Source of the DNA: Carallia brachiata
Lineage: Eukaryota; Streptophyta; Magnoliopsida; Malpighiales; Rhizophoraceae
Direction: 5' to 3'
Assembly: GCA_021464245.1 (NCBI GenBank)
Contig: JADCRB010000036.1
Coordinates: 3,955,939 to 4,019,938 of the forward strand
DNA length: 64,000 nt
Shown in pieces: positions 51,506-63,439 of the stretch. The first letter of the stretch is position 1, and the number at the start of each line of letters is the position of its first letter. The notes beneath the pieces were generated by a model. It had not been told where the DNA came from. It made no database searches and saw only the letters and a program-made list of their open reading frames with translations. The translations under genes and the position numbers were made by a program.

Positions 51506-51878
51506 GTTTTTAAAGAATAAAAGTTGAACTGAATTAATCGAAAAAAAAGTGTAAAAAAAATAATGGTGTATTCTCTGATTTTGAAGTTGAAATCAGACGA
51601 ATTTTATGTCTTATTTCTATTTTTAATGACGCAAATTATTGCTTCAGGGTTCGTGGACTTTCTAGCTGTACAAAATTATTTATCTACCAAAAAAATGTAT
51701 ATGCATTATTATCTACCACGTTATTGATCAAGAAGGTTGAGCAGTTTCATTCAATTTTGATAATGGGGTCGTTCAGTTTGGAACTTGATGGATAGTTTGG
51801 GATTTGTTTATCATTTCTAATCATAGATGTAATGTAATGGTGTTGTTACTGTAGAGATTAAATTAACAGAGAAGGAAG

Positions 51879-52443
51879 ATGGGAAGCAGTATCACTACTG
51901 ATCTTCCCATGAAGTTTCTCGTGCCATCTTGCTCTGACAATGTCAGAGAAATTGCGTTCAAAACAATTCCTTCTGTATCAAAGGTACCGTTTGCATCCTC
52001 TTTGTCGGATGTAATGTGATATTGTTCACTTTATTAGCTGCAATTCTCAGATTTAATTACTGTATCATGAACAGGTTGAGATTAAGAGAGTCCTGGAATC
52101 AATGTGTGGCTTAGAAGTTGAAAAGGTGCGGACTTTAAACATGCAGGGAAAGAAAAAGTGGAAAGGGGGTCACTTGATTGCTAGACCAAATTACAAGAAG
52201 GCTTACATAACTTTGAAGGAACCTTTAGCCATTGGTTCTGAATTCTACAATGCTCGTGCAATCGGGGAGGATAAGACAACCACGAACCGGAAGGGAAAGT
52301 TACGGTACTTTGATGAACATGTAGGGAAATCTCATTTGCTTGATAAGAAGGAGGAGCTCTATTTTAAGTCTGAGAAGCGATACAGTCAGAGAGGCGGCAG
52401 CCAATCTTTTGCTCGTGGGAAGTTGGAAGTCTGCGATAGCTAA
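51879..52443 (+). CDS. mitochondrial-type ribosomal protein uL23, copy 2 (intact frame)
   Basis: Two exons, 51879-51983 and 52075-52443, giving 157 aa with a clean frame. The uL23 core runs from KTIPSVSKVEIKRVLESMCG through GKKKWKGGHLIARPNYKKAY and ITLKEP; the C-terminal tail is basic and Gly/Ser/Arg-rich (SQRGGSQSFARGKLEVCDS). A nuclear-encoded organellar, probably mitochondrial, large-subunit protein. Targeting is inferred from family memory, as the short N-terminus is not a clear presequence. It is nearly identical to copy 1, but the last residues differ because of a one-base difference before the stop. Upstream homology to copy 1 ends near 51430, so part of the leader exon and the ancestral promoter are absent here. 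Confidence 0.82.
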
Positions 52444-54911
52444 AGCCATTTAGCAACATGTTAACCTTGAGGTAGTTGTGCTCGTGAGAAATCCTTCTTT
52501 CGCATGCTGTTGCTTTCTGGCTGTTTTTTCATTTCTACTAGGAATCTTACCAATAAAGGGTTAACTAATGTTGGGGTGCTGAATACTGTGGTAATGCATA
52601 ACGTTAGGAGCTTGTTGCTTTGGTTAGTTTCTGATTGATACAGTTGCTGTTGTGATTTGATTGACAGGTATAGTTGTTGTATAAAACTTTCTCTGGTTTT
52701 GGTATCACTCTTACATATTCCCGTTGTACGTGATAAATGACATCTACAGGGGGCCTAAATCTGTACATCCTGAATACAAGATTAGAGATTGAACTGATAT
52801 ATGCAGACTTGTGGTTCTTTGGTGGTTCGGAGTTTGCAGTTTGCAAACCATATTGAATTTGGCCCCCCAGTTGCTTGTGCTCTTTTCCATTTCAAATATC
52901 ATTCATCGTACAGTATTGTTTATATTAGGCTATTTGTGGAAACAGGCTCTTTTTAATACTGCTCGGACGTGGCATATGGATGTTTTATTCAAGGCAAACC
53001 ATTTGCAAACTGCGAAGAGAAAGTGCACAACCAACGTTGGTATGCCATTTGAAAACCTAGCACACATTTGATGATCGTTGACAGCGATGGTATTGTTCAC
53101 ACAAATTTGTGTGTTTTTGTTGCAATAGTTTGAGAGCTGACCGTGATTAAATTCTAGCACAATGTGTCCTTGTTGAGATAAAATGGAACAGGTTTTTCTT
53201 TCTTCCCATTGCAAATTCTTAATTCTGAGGTTCCAAGTAAGCGGAAGTCATAGAGATTTTCTTCAATAGTTTGTAGCCAAGCATGGAACCAGCCTTACTT
53301 ACATGGCATTAGTACATCCTAGTACATGTTATTTAAGAAACTCAGGAAATTCAAGCCCCGACATAATTATATTTGTCCACAAATTATTTCACAAATTTGC
53401 AACACATTTATAAGCGTAGCATAGTCAATGCATATCCAAGCCCGTAAGATAGACCATACGCCATAAAATTCACAGTTGACCGATCAACAATAAGTGAACG
53501 AAGTCCAGTAGTGTTCCGTTCAATGCCAGGTGGCACCTGAGAGAACAGTGAGAGGACAGACATCCATCGATGAAAGAATGCAGATCAGTTTCTAGTGAAA
53601 ACATAGACATGTCAAGGAGGAAACTCCATCATTTATAAGGCTGTACGGGAGCTTTTCATTCTTGCTGCCAACACGTAAACACTAGATAATATTTGTACTC
53701 AATTAAGTGTAGCATCAATGACAATAAACAGTGATTTCTTTCGGGAGTATCTGTCTGTCTAAGAAATGCACTCGTTGAGAATAGCGGGTAACCAAATGGT
53801 GACTGGTGGAGTGAATGTGTTAAAGGATTATCAGTTCTCCAACGTGTTATATTGACGTGAAAATGTGATTTTCTTACTGGAAAATTAAGTTAAACGATAA
53901 GATTTGTAAAAATGGGTCACAATACATGGTATCCCAAGTATTGATTGGGTCTGCTAGTGACATCTATACCATTTTTTGTAAACAGATAATGAATGATCCA
54001 GTCTCGTTACAACTAGCGATTTGAATATGCAAATAGCAAAACTCCATACTGAAAATGGTCAAACAATGAGGGTGCCAAAATTAAACTAAGATTAAGTGCA
54101 AGAAGTTCAAGTTGAGAGATTACCTCAGACCTGAAGCAACCATATTGCTCTCTAGTCTTCTATTCCACTCTCCTGTGTGCTTCCTTCTCCTTTCTCCTCC
54201 ACACTATTACGCTGCAAGGCCGCCCTTCTCTCTTCCTCTGAAAAGGACAAGGAGACATGAGGCCAATCAGTTATATTATAAGGGAGAATACTGCAAGCTA
54301 GAATGGAAGTGACCTATGTGTTTGAATCACTATGAATATATGATTATTGTAGGGGTTTTGTGGATAAGATTAGGAAACTGAATCAAATCAACCCATTTGC
54401 CATGTTGGGAAAAGTGATCATGTTATGGCCAATTGGCCAAGTTCCACTGATGTTGATGGCATAATTTCTTACTTCCCTGTATATTAGATACATAGGTGTA
54501 GAAATATATGGGTGCTATGCTTCGTCCTTCACAACAGTTAAACGAGAATAAGTAAAACTTAACAATATGAGGAGTTAACGTAAGTTGATTTAAGTTAAAC
54601 GCTTATGGGATGAAACGTTGATTTCTTTTTTGTTTTTTTTTTTGAATTAATTCAAAACCCAATTATGTTATATTGTATTTTATTCTTTATATAATCATAT
54701 CTCCTTTATGGTAATTAGTTTTTATGTATGAACAGCCCAATAATTAGAATTTTGGAAAAAAAAGAAAAAGAAAAAAGAAAGCCATAGGTTGAAAATCATT
54801 TTAGATCCAGTTTTAAGTATCAGAAATTTAGGGGAGTAGAGTGCAGAAGAAATTATGGATTTGCAAAGAAGTAAAGTACCATAAATATAGAAGTCAAGCA
54901 CTGACATCCAT
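52444..54911. other. block between uL23m copy 2 and NLR-3
   Basis: Aligned by eye with 36107-38261 and 44260-46561. No recognisable gene. Confidence 0.6.
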
Positions 54912-57900
54912 TCACGTGATTGGGGGGTAAAAACAACTGGCAGATAGGGTAGAATTCGCACAGGGTATGTGCTTAGTTATGTACCGGTCTTCACCCCCCA
55001 AGCCATCACGCGGTCTTGGCCGAAGTCTCCAGCAAAATTCTAGTGGCATGTACAAGACTTCCAACGTCTCAATGGTGTTAATGTGGCTTAAGCCTTCAGG
55101 AAGTGCTTTTAGTCCCTTGCACGATTGGATGGAGAGGTATGTGAGCCGTGGCATTGTCCCCTTCTCCACTTTCCATTCGACGAGTCCTTCCAGATTGCTC
55201 AACTCTAAATGCTCCAATTGTGGAAATGCATTTGCATTGCAAGCCATCTTGGTACCCTTGTATGCATTTTGGTCTAGAATCAGCTTCTTCAACCTCTGAA
55301 GGCTCCCTAGGACCATCATTGGGTCTTGTGAAAGATTAGAATACGACAAGCATAACTCAGACAGATTCCGTGGGAACTGATTAGATAGCATCTCCCCAAG
55401 TCTTCCTTCTAAAGCCAGCCTGGATAGGTGATCGCAGTGGTTTATTGGTTCCAAAGATGGCAACTCGAAGGGTTCAACCGAAGGAATATATGTCAATGGG
55501 AAAGAGGGCGGCTTTCCCCATTCTAAATGCAACCTATGAACTCGGTCGAATTTGATACTCGGGCATTTCAGGATTGCCTCTAGTTGCTTCTTACTCTGTA
55601 TCCGCCTTACCATGAGTTTTTGAAGATTATGCAACTTAGCCAAACCTTCTATATTCCAACTTTCCCCTGTTACCGCCCACAAAGTCTGCAGGTTCTCCAA
55701 CGTGCGTAGTTCCAACTGCTCTCCAGAATTTTCACAGCAAACAGACATACTGTCCAACTCTCTGGAAGGCAAAATCAGATTCCTAAGTCGCGCCATTTTC
55801 CATATTACATTAGGTAATGTTAACCGTCCGTCAAAGCTCAATGCCATATCTTTTCCCCGGTCCCACCGAACAACAACATTCTTGACAACCAAGGTACATA
55901 GATTACGTAGATTTCCTATAGAATGTGGAAGCTTCCATATAGTAGTGCCCTGCATCCCTAGGTAACTCAAAAATATCAGATCCCCTATTTCTCGCGGTAA
56001 ATCTCTGCGAGAAGTCTGGACCCCCACAAGATTTAAGACTCCGAGTCGCTTGAAGTTGTCACAAACATAACCCAAGCCTCCTCTTGCCAACTCCTTGCTG
56101 CCTTCCTCACTGCCGTCATGCAGGGGCCGTCAGATGCAGGGGCTCTTTCATTGCGTATGGCTTGTCCAAATTGCAGAAGAGATCTAAGATGTGAATTTTG
56201 TACTGCCAATGGAAAGCACATTCTGCAAAATTTACACATATAAAGTGATGGATTTGGTCCACATTGTCCTGACCTATGTACAACATAAAAATACTCCCTA
56301 ATGCTATAAGAAAGCAACATATAAAGTTGCCCATGTATGGTAGTGTCACACTGTACCTAGAATAGATAGCGGCCCTCAGTGATTGCAATGCTGTTGCTTC
56401 TGAACCAAATGTAGGCAGATCAACGGCACGAGACGTTCCAAGAGATAATATCTCAAGGAAATCTTGCTCCTTTGCTTTCTGAATGCAGATATCTCGCATT
56501 AAGTCATGTATTCGAATTTTCTTCACTTTTCCTGCAAAATTTCGCCTTGCAACTTGAATCATACAACGCTGAAGCAACTGTTCTACGCATCGTGCAGCTA
56601 CGTCTTCCTTGCTCTCTCCTCCAGATAATTGTTTTGATGTTATGAACCCTTCTGCTATCCACATTCGCATCAGCATTCCTGTTGGAATCTCGTAGTCTTC
56701 TGGGAAGATGCCCAAGTAAAGGAAGCACAGCTTCAAATCATAAGGTAAATCATAATAGCTTAACTCCAACATCGTTTCTACTTTCCCATATTGTTGGGAG
56801 CCTCTGGCTTTTCTTATGTTTGAAGCAAAGGCCTTATTTATAGTTTCCCACTCTTCGATTTCATTTTTCGTCCGTAGAATACCAGCTAATGCGACGATAG
56901 CCAAAGGTAGCCCATCGCATTTTTGACCATTTCCCTACCCAAGTTTTCAAGATCACCAATCGTACTTGCCCAATCAAGACCAAGTTTCGTGCTAAATAAC
57001 TTCCAAGCTTGTGTTTCATCCAGCATCTTTGGTTCGTGGACAAAGCAGTCTGGATCTGCATGTGAAGGTAGGTCTTTGTTACGAGTTGTAATCAGAATCT
57101 TACTTCCATTACCACGGGGGAGTGCCGGAAACATGTCATCCCAGGCTTCCACCTTCCATGTGTCATCAAGGACTACCAAGTACAACTTTTGCTTCAGAAA
57201 GCCATAGAGATTCTCTAACAATTCTCGTTCACTCCAATCATTAATCGACTTTCTTTCTTCATCGCGAATCCCTCTAGTTTGCTTTAAGATCTCAAGCAAG
57301 ACATCCCTTTTTTGCCATTCTAGAGATATGGAAACCCATGCTTTGTGCTCAAAGTGGTGCTTAACTTCAGATTGATTGTAGACCTGTCTTGCAAGTGTGG
57401 TCTTCCCTGAACCGCCTATTCCAACAATGGACAAAACAAATGACTTGCTATGTTTATCCAGCAGTCGTTCAATCAAAATTCTAATGTCCTTATCTATTCC
57501 AACAACATCATCATCCTCCACATGGGCATAGCTTTTCAAGACTCTCGGTGCTCCTTTAGTATTAGAACTCAACATTGGAAGTTCTGTGGCTCTTCTTACG
57601 TGAAACCTTTCTAGCATTGTGATCGTTTCCTCGATCCTTCGATTGATTTCATCAACCTCTGTACCTACTTGGTGGGTGTTCTTGAGACAGTTCCAAACAC
57701 ATATATACCTCTTGAGGTGATTTTCTTTCTTCCTTGAAGCAGCTTCTTCGATAAATGATTCTATAACATCTTCGGCATCAAATGCAATCCTTCTAATCTG
57801 TCTGACGCTATTTTGGAAGAGTTCATCACCTTGTGCTAGCCTTGCATCTGCATGTCTCATATAGCTTTGCAACCACGTAAGTTTCTCTTGCAAACTTTGA

Positions 57901-57995
57901 ACTCGGTCTTCCACATCAGATAAGAATTTGATTTCCTCAAATAATAGATCACCAATTTTTCCGATAGCGTAGGAGATAAAAGCCTCAAGTGCCAT
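54912..57995 (-). pseudogene. CC-NBS-LRR gene NLR-3, multiply disrupted
   Basis: Same two-exon structure as NLR-1 and NLR-2: exon 1 56357-57995, exon 2 54912-56222. Breaks relative to NLR-2 and NLR-1: (1) a T run one base short at about 56920-56924, splitting GREMVK and the GLPLA region; (2) a 14-bp insertion at about 56113-56130 from imperfect tandem duplication of CCCCTGCATCTGACGG; (3) a 2-bp loss near 54962-54966, changing the C-terminus after the ITKHIPC stretch and causing an early stop. The N-terminal third (coiled coil) resembles NLR-1, while the NB-ARC 3' half is almost identical to NLR-2, so the gene is a mosaic. P-loop, kinase-2 (LVVLDDTW) and RIHDLMRD are all still encoded. Confidence 0.85.
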
Positions 57996-59692
57996 ATTTA
58001 GTCGTTCGTGAAATCAGAAACAAATGATTGGCACTCTCAGGCTCCTTGCAAGGTCTTTCTGCTCTTCATCTGTTGCTCATTTTAAGTAATTGAATAAAAT
58101 TCAGATTGATCCTTCTCAATATTTACAAAGCAAAGCTATTCATTTTCTAATATGTAACTTACTACTTATATTACACGTGCAAGGTTCTGCGGAAAGATGG
58201 AGGATAGATATGAGGCTAGGCAGAATATCTTGTTAACTGTGTGAAAATGTGGTTCCATGTATCTAATGCAGCAATACCAAACTAAATGCATATCACTATA
58301 AATTACCGTCCGTTTTTCAGCAGCTGACTAAAATCTTGAACAAGGTTGCCTTATTTGCTGATACTCCTGTGAATTTGAAGTTGGGTGAGCGCACTTCTCT
58401 CTTCAGGGTGTACAATTTGAAGCTATCAGGAGGACCTTGGATGTTAAGCTTTACTAGACTAAGCTTGTTACCGCATAACACTCGCTAGCCTAACTGGTTC
58501 ACATTTTTCGGTTTTGAGTATAGCTGATTGGTGCCAGTTGTGTTAGTGTACATTAAAAAAGTGTGTGTGAACCGACTCCCACCGAAAGGAAACAAAGCCT
58601 TTAAAGGGTTTATATAGAAAGACACACAACAATTGCCTAGTTGGATTGAAGGGGAGGGAAAACTTTGCCTTACGGACCGGAAGCAGTTCAGTTTTCTTTT
58701 TTTTTTTTGGGTAGTATTTCCAATTTTCTGCTCTAACAATGCGCCTAACAATCAGCACAGATCCAGTCAAATACAGTAAATAGGCTTTCTTAAGTCCCTC
58801 TCCCTATTTTCCTTGTGCTTCCTTTTTTCATAGCAAAAGACCGAACTTTCAATGTAAAGCATGTCTTTAGTCTGAGCAAAATGTGCCAGAGAAAATGTTT
58901 ACAGTTACGGGCATAGTGGGTTCCTCTTCGGTCTTATAAAGAGCCTATATAATGCATAGGAATTTAGAGAATCAGAAGCTACCGTAGAAGAGAGAATGTT
59001 ACCGGAAAGTATAATCTTTGGCAACTTGGCAACTTTGACTTCATTGTCTATCTCACTTGAATATTGGTGATCACCATCTGGATTAGGAGAAAAGCCAGAT
59101 TTGATAAAGACTGCTGCCTGTTGTGGACTGATCCAATTATTAAGCTGAGTCACCATAATTATTTAATAATATAATATTGTAGGTGGAAAAGTAGCAATGA
59201 TTGGACCTAAGGTCTATTTTACTTGTTCTTTGTTTCCCCAATTTCCTTTCCACCGCTGGTTCGAGTGCTTTTAATGCATTTTTTGTTGTTTACTTCACTT
59301 TGAAGTTTTTGTTTTTCCCCTTGTTTTTAAGAAAACCATATCTTTTCACTTTTGCTTTTGATTTTTTTTTTTTAAAATAAACGATTTCTTTTCTTTTTAT
59401 TTCATTGGCAACTCATATACAATATATTTATTAAAATTATTTACATTTATTTTTAAAGTCATATCAAAATTTTTTTATATTCATATTAGCTCTTTTTTTA
59501 ATATTTTATTATTTAATGAAACAAATTATTAGTTATGATTGTTATATATATATATAAACACATTGTTTGTCCAAATATTTATTTGTCTATAGACTTCAAT
59601 TTTACCAATATATGGTGATATCTTTTTATAATGAATATTATAAAAAATCTATTACATAATCACATGAATGATAGATAAATAAATAATTAGAT
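57996..59692. other. upstream block of NLR-3 and AT-rich spacer
   Basis: Holds unit C copies of the plus-strand relic (58324-58457, one base lost) and the minus-strand donor relic (59003-59150). From 59270 on it is AT-rich spacer homologous to unit A. Confidence 0.55.
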
Positions 59693-60174
59693 CAATGTTG
59701 TAAAAACCGGCTCGGACCGGTCGGTCCGACCGGTTCAACCGGTGACCGGCCAAAGGTTCGGGCCGGTTTATGGCTACAGTTACCCCTTAACTCGGACCGG
59801 TCAAAACTGGTTTGAATCGGTCAAAATCGGTCAAAAACCGGACCCGGTTCAACCGGTTCAAACCGGGTATAAAAGTTTTATAAATTATAATTTGATCCCA
59901 ATGTTTATTTAAATTATAATTTGAGTTTTAAATTTAATTAAAATTTTCAATTTAGTCCTAAATTTATCAAAACTTTCAATTTAGTCCTAAATTTATCAAA
60001 ATTTTCAATTTAATCCTTAAAAATTAAAAAAGTAATATTTAATAATCTTGTATAAGTATTATTTTTTTAAATTATTTTTATAAATATATATATTAATAAA
60101 TACCGGTTCGACCGGTTGAACCTTGACCCACTAATGTTTCCGGTTCGATGACTGGTTCGGTTCTGACAACCTTG
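59693..60174. mobile_element. inverted-repeat MITE with 8-bp target duplication
   Basis: 482 bp bounded by the perfect direct repeat AATTAGAT (59685-59692 and 60175-60182). The ends are inverted repeats (CAATGTTGTAAAAACCGG inward from the left, CAAGGTTGTCAGAACCG inward from the right), followed by many ACCGGT-like motifs. The empty site is present in unit A (about 43396-43403, followed directly by GATTACTT). The 8-bp duplication fits hAT or a related TIR superfamily. No coding capacity. Confidence 0.85.
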
Positions 60175-61352
60175 AATTAGATAATTACTTATATAAAAAT
60201 AAAATGTATTTGATTATATAAAAAATTAAAAAAAAAATTTAAAATATTAAAACTCACGAGATCTCATTACATCTGTACATAAAAAAATTTGCTCATTCAC
60301 AATTTTTTCGGCATCCGTCTTGTTGACCTGGAAAAGAGAGGCCCCAATTTGCAGTATTAATGTAATATTTAATAACATGTGCTTCGTGTTGTTGTCACTT
60401 GCTGTCTTTTTTTTGTCAGCAGTAGAGGAGCTTTCCATTAGCACAGAGCGTTAATTACGGTAAGAGAACTTATTCAAAATGTAGTATGAATAATGTTATG
60501 CTGACAGTATTTTAAGTTTTATATATTATTTTTTATTTAAATAGATACAAAATAATGTTATATTTATATTATTGTATATATATTCTAATTTTAATTCTCA
60601 AACTCAAATGATTAATCAGATCAAGACATTCTTCATCCACGTTTAGTTGCTTCACTTATTTCTTGTTTTTTTCTTCTTCTTTGTTTTGTGTTTTCTTTTT
60701 AGGCCTTCAGGTAGTTATGCTATGAAGAAATCCTTCTCTTGCATGCTGCTATTTTCTGGCTATTTTTTTTATTTTTACTATAGATCTTACAAACATAGGG
60801 TTAACTAATGTTGGGGCACTAAATATTGTGCTAACGCATAACATTTGGAGATTGCTGCTTCGGTTAGTTTCTGATTGATGCAGTTGCTGTTGTGATTTGA
60901 TTGATAGGCACAGTATAAAACTTACTCCAGTTCTAGTTTCTCTTTTAAATATTCCCATTGTACGCGATAAACAACATCTACAAGGGGCTAAATCTGTACA
61001 TCCAGAATACAAGATTAGGAGGTTTGAGAGGTGACCATGATTAAATTCTAGTACAATGTATTGTTGTTTGGATAAAATAGAAAAGGTTTTTCTATCTTCC
61101 CATTGCAAATTCTTAAATTTCTGAGGTTCTAATAAGCACAACTTGTAGATATTTACAGATTTACTTCAAAAGTTCCTAGCCAAACGTGGAAGCTGCCTTA
61201 CTTGCATAGCATTAGTGCATCCTAGTACACGCTATCTAAGAAACTCTTTTTTTTTTTTTACGTAGCTATGTAAGAAACTCAGGAAATTCAAGGCCCGACA
61301 TAATTATATTTGTCCACAAATTATTTCACAAAATTTGCAACACATTTACAAG

Positions 61353-62235
61353 TAGGGACGGATCCAAAAAAAATTTTAGGGGGGACAAATTATATATGAG
61401 TAACTATAGTAATAATATTTATATATATAATGAAAAATTAAAGAATTGTATAATTATTTTAAATAATAAACATTATAATTATATATGTGAGTTTTAATTT
61501 TTCAAATTTATTTATTTATAATCAAATATATTTTTATATAAATAATTATTTATTCAATCATTTATTTTTAGTGTGATTATGTAATAGATTATTTATAATA
61601 TTTATCATAAAAATGTATTTTTTATTGTAATTATTGTAATCGATAAAATTAAAGTCAAATTTACAAATAAATATATGTGTAGATGTACAATGTATTTTCA
61701 AATCTATTATTAATGTCCATTTATAACAATTATTGTTATTATAAGAAAAAATATTTCTAAAACTGGATATAAAAATTAAAAAAAATTATTCAAATAATTT
61801 TGAAAATAAATAGAAATACATTAAAGAAATTTTTTTCTTCATTATTTTTTTTTGTTAACATTGCAATTGGGAAGATGAAAAAAAATATTGATTTAAAAGT
61901 CTTAATAAAAAAAAAAAGTAAGAGCAGTCGAGCCTTTAAGAGACAAAAAATAAAAAAAATAAAAAAAAATCTCAGTCAAACTTATAAAGGAAGGCAAAAC
62001 AAATGGCAACATTAGTCAAACCAAAAAAAAAAAAAACATTAGTTAAGCCTCGGAAAAGAAAAAATAAAAAACAGCATCAAAATGGTTGGGACCAGATTCG
62101 AACCACGGACAAATACGGGGGGCAATGCGAGTTTGCCACTGCACCGTTTGTTGCATTTTTTTATTAATTTATACTAACTTAAAAAAAGTCAGGAGAGTCA
62201 GTTGCTCCCCTAATCGTTCATTAGGTCCGTCCCTA
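61353..62235. mobile_element. non-autonomous hAT-type element
   Basis: 883 bp flanked by the perfect 8-bp duplication TTTACAAG (61345-61352 and 62236-62243). Terminal inverted repeats TAGGGACGGATCC and GGTCCGTCCCTA. The 8-bp duplication and TAGGG-type ends are diagnostic of hAT. The interior is AT-rich with no transposase; near the right end a tRNA-arm-like GATTCGAACCAC occurs. Confidence 0.85.
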
Positions 62236-62255
62236 TTTACAAGCGTAGCACAACC

Positions 62256-63430
62256 AAAGTTGTTAGGATTGAGATTCTACTTAAAATCGTTTTGGATATA
62301 TCAGAATCGAATCGTAAGATCGAATCGTAGAGTCGTAAGATTCTATCAAAATTTAAAAAATAAAATTAAAAATAACATTTTTAATATCCAACAATACACA
62401 AAATATACATCATTTAGTTAACAACCTAATTTTGATCATTATTTCTTTGATGTACATGGTCATCATAATCTTTATAGGTTTGTGGTACTTTTTCAAGATT
62501 TTCTAAATTGCAATTATACCCAAAATCATAAAAAATTGGATCATTCTCGAATGTGCCATCATTGTCTTCATCATTGATATTATGAATTTCTACATTAGTT
62601 GACCCAAATTCATCGAGACCTATATCATATAAACAAATTAAAAGTTAAGTGAATAATGAAAAGGTTTAAAATTTAGACAACTTTGATGACTTACATGTTT
62701 TCCTAAAATTCCTTAGAATACATTCTACTTCTCCTTCATCTCCATTTTAAAAAAGAATGTTAATGTGAGTATAAGAAAATTTTATTAAAATAATTTTAAT
62801 AAATACATTATTTTTCTATTTTTGAGTCTAATTGTTGCATGCTCGAAATTTATGTCTGTCATAGTATTAATTTAAGAATTATAAGAATGAAAATATAATT
62901 TGTTTCCCTAAATTTTGATTAGTAACAAATCAAAAGTGAGTATAATGAGTTTTTAAACTTTCAATTAAATTAAGTTATTTTTAATATTATATTTCATTGT
63001 ATTATAATTAAATAATATTTTATATTTACATTTTCATAGTTGTTAATAAATACTCTTCTAAATATTTTATTATTAAATTTTTTCGACATAATTTTTTTAA
63101 TAATATTTTCTAACTATTAAGTATGGTTGAAATAATAAAATTATGACTAATTTGATAATTTTTATCAAAACAAATGATTATAAATGATATATTTACTAAT
63201 TAATTAATTCTTAAAACTATTTTTTAAAAATTAAAAAAATTATATATTTACGATCCTACATCGATTCTACTAGCGATCCTATACGATTTTATACAATCCT
63301 ACGATCCGGATCCCGATCCTACCCAATCCTACCAAAAAAACGATTTTTTATACAATTTGAATCGTTGGAAAGATACAGGATCGTAGGATCGTGCGATCCT
63401 ACGATCGGAATCGCGATTTTAATAACTATA
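62256..63430. mobile_element. Mutator-like (MULE) element
   Basis: 1175 bp flanked by the perfect 9-bp duplication AGCACAACC (62247-62255 and 63431-63439). Ends are imperfect inverted repeats (AAAGTTGTTAGGATTGAGATTC inward-left, TATAGTTATTAAAATCGCGATTC inward-right in shortened form), rich in GATTC/GATCC motifs. The 9-bp duplication is typical of Mutator. A possible coding remnant lies inside at 62426-62619. Confidence 0.82.
62426..62619 (-). pseudogene. possible C-terminal coding exon inside the MULE
   Basis: Minus-strand frame of about 64 codons, preceded by an acceptor-like TATGATATAG and ending in TAG. The peptide is acidic (FGSTNVEIHNINDEDNDGTF) and ends VHQRNNDQN. It may be a transposase tail or a captured gene fragment. 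Not recognised. Confidence 0.3.
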
Positions 63431-63439
63431 AGCACAACC

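Larger units (their letters stand above)
51425..60330. repeat. tandem segmental duplication, unit C
   Basis: Contains uL23m copy 2, the shared downstream block, NLR-3, its upstream block and the AT-rich spacer. Homology with unit A begins near 51430, inside what is the 5' untranslated exon of uL23m copy 1, so copy 2 has a different upstream sequence. NLR starts of A and C are 16,491 bp apart, about twice the A-B distance (8,241 bp). Confidence 0.8.
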
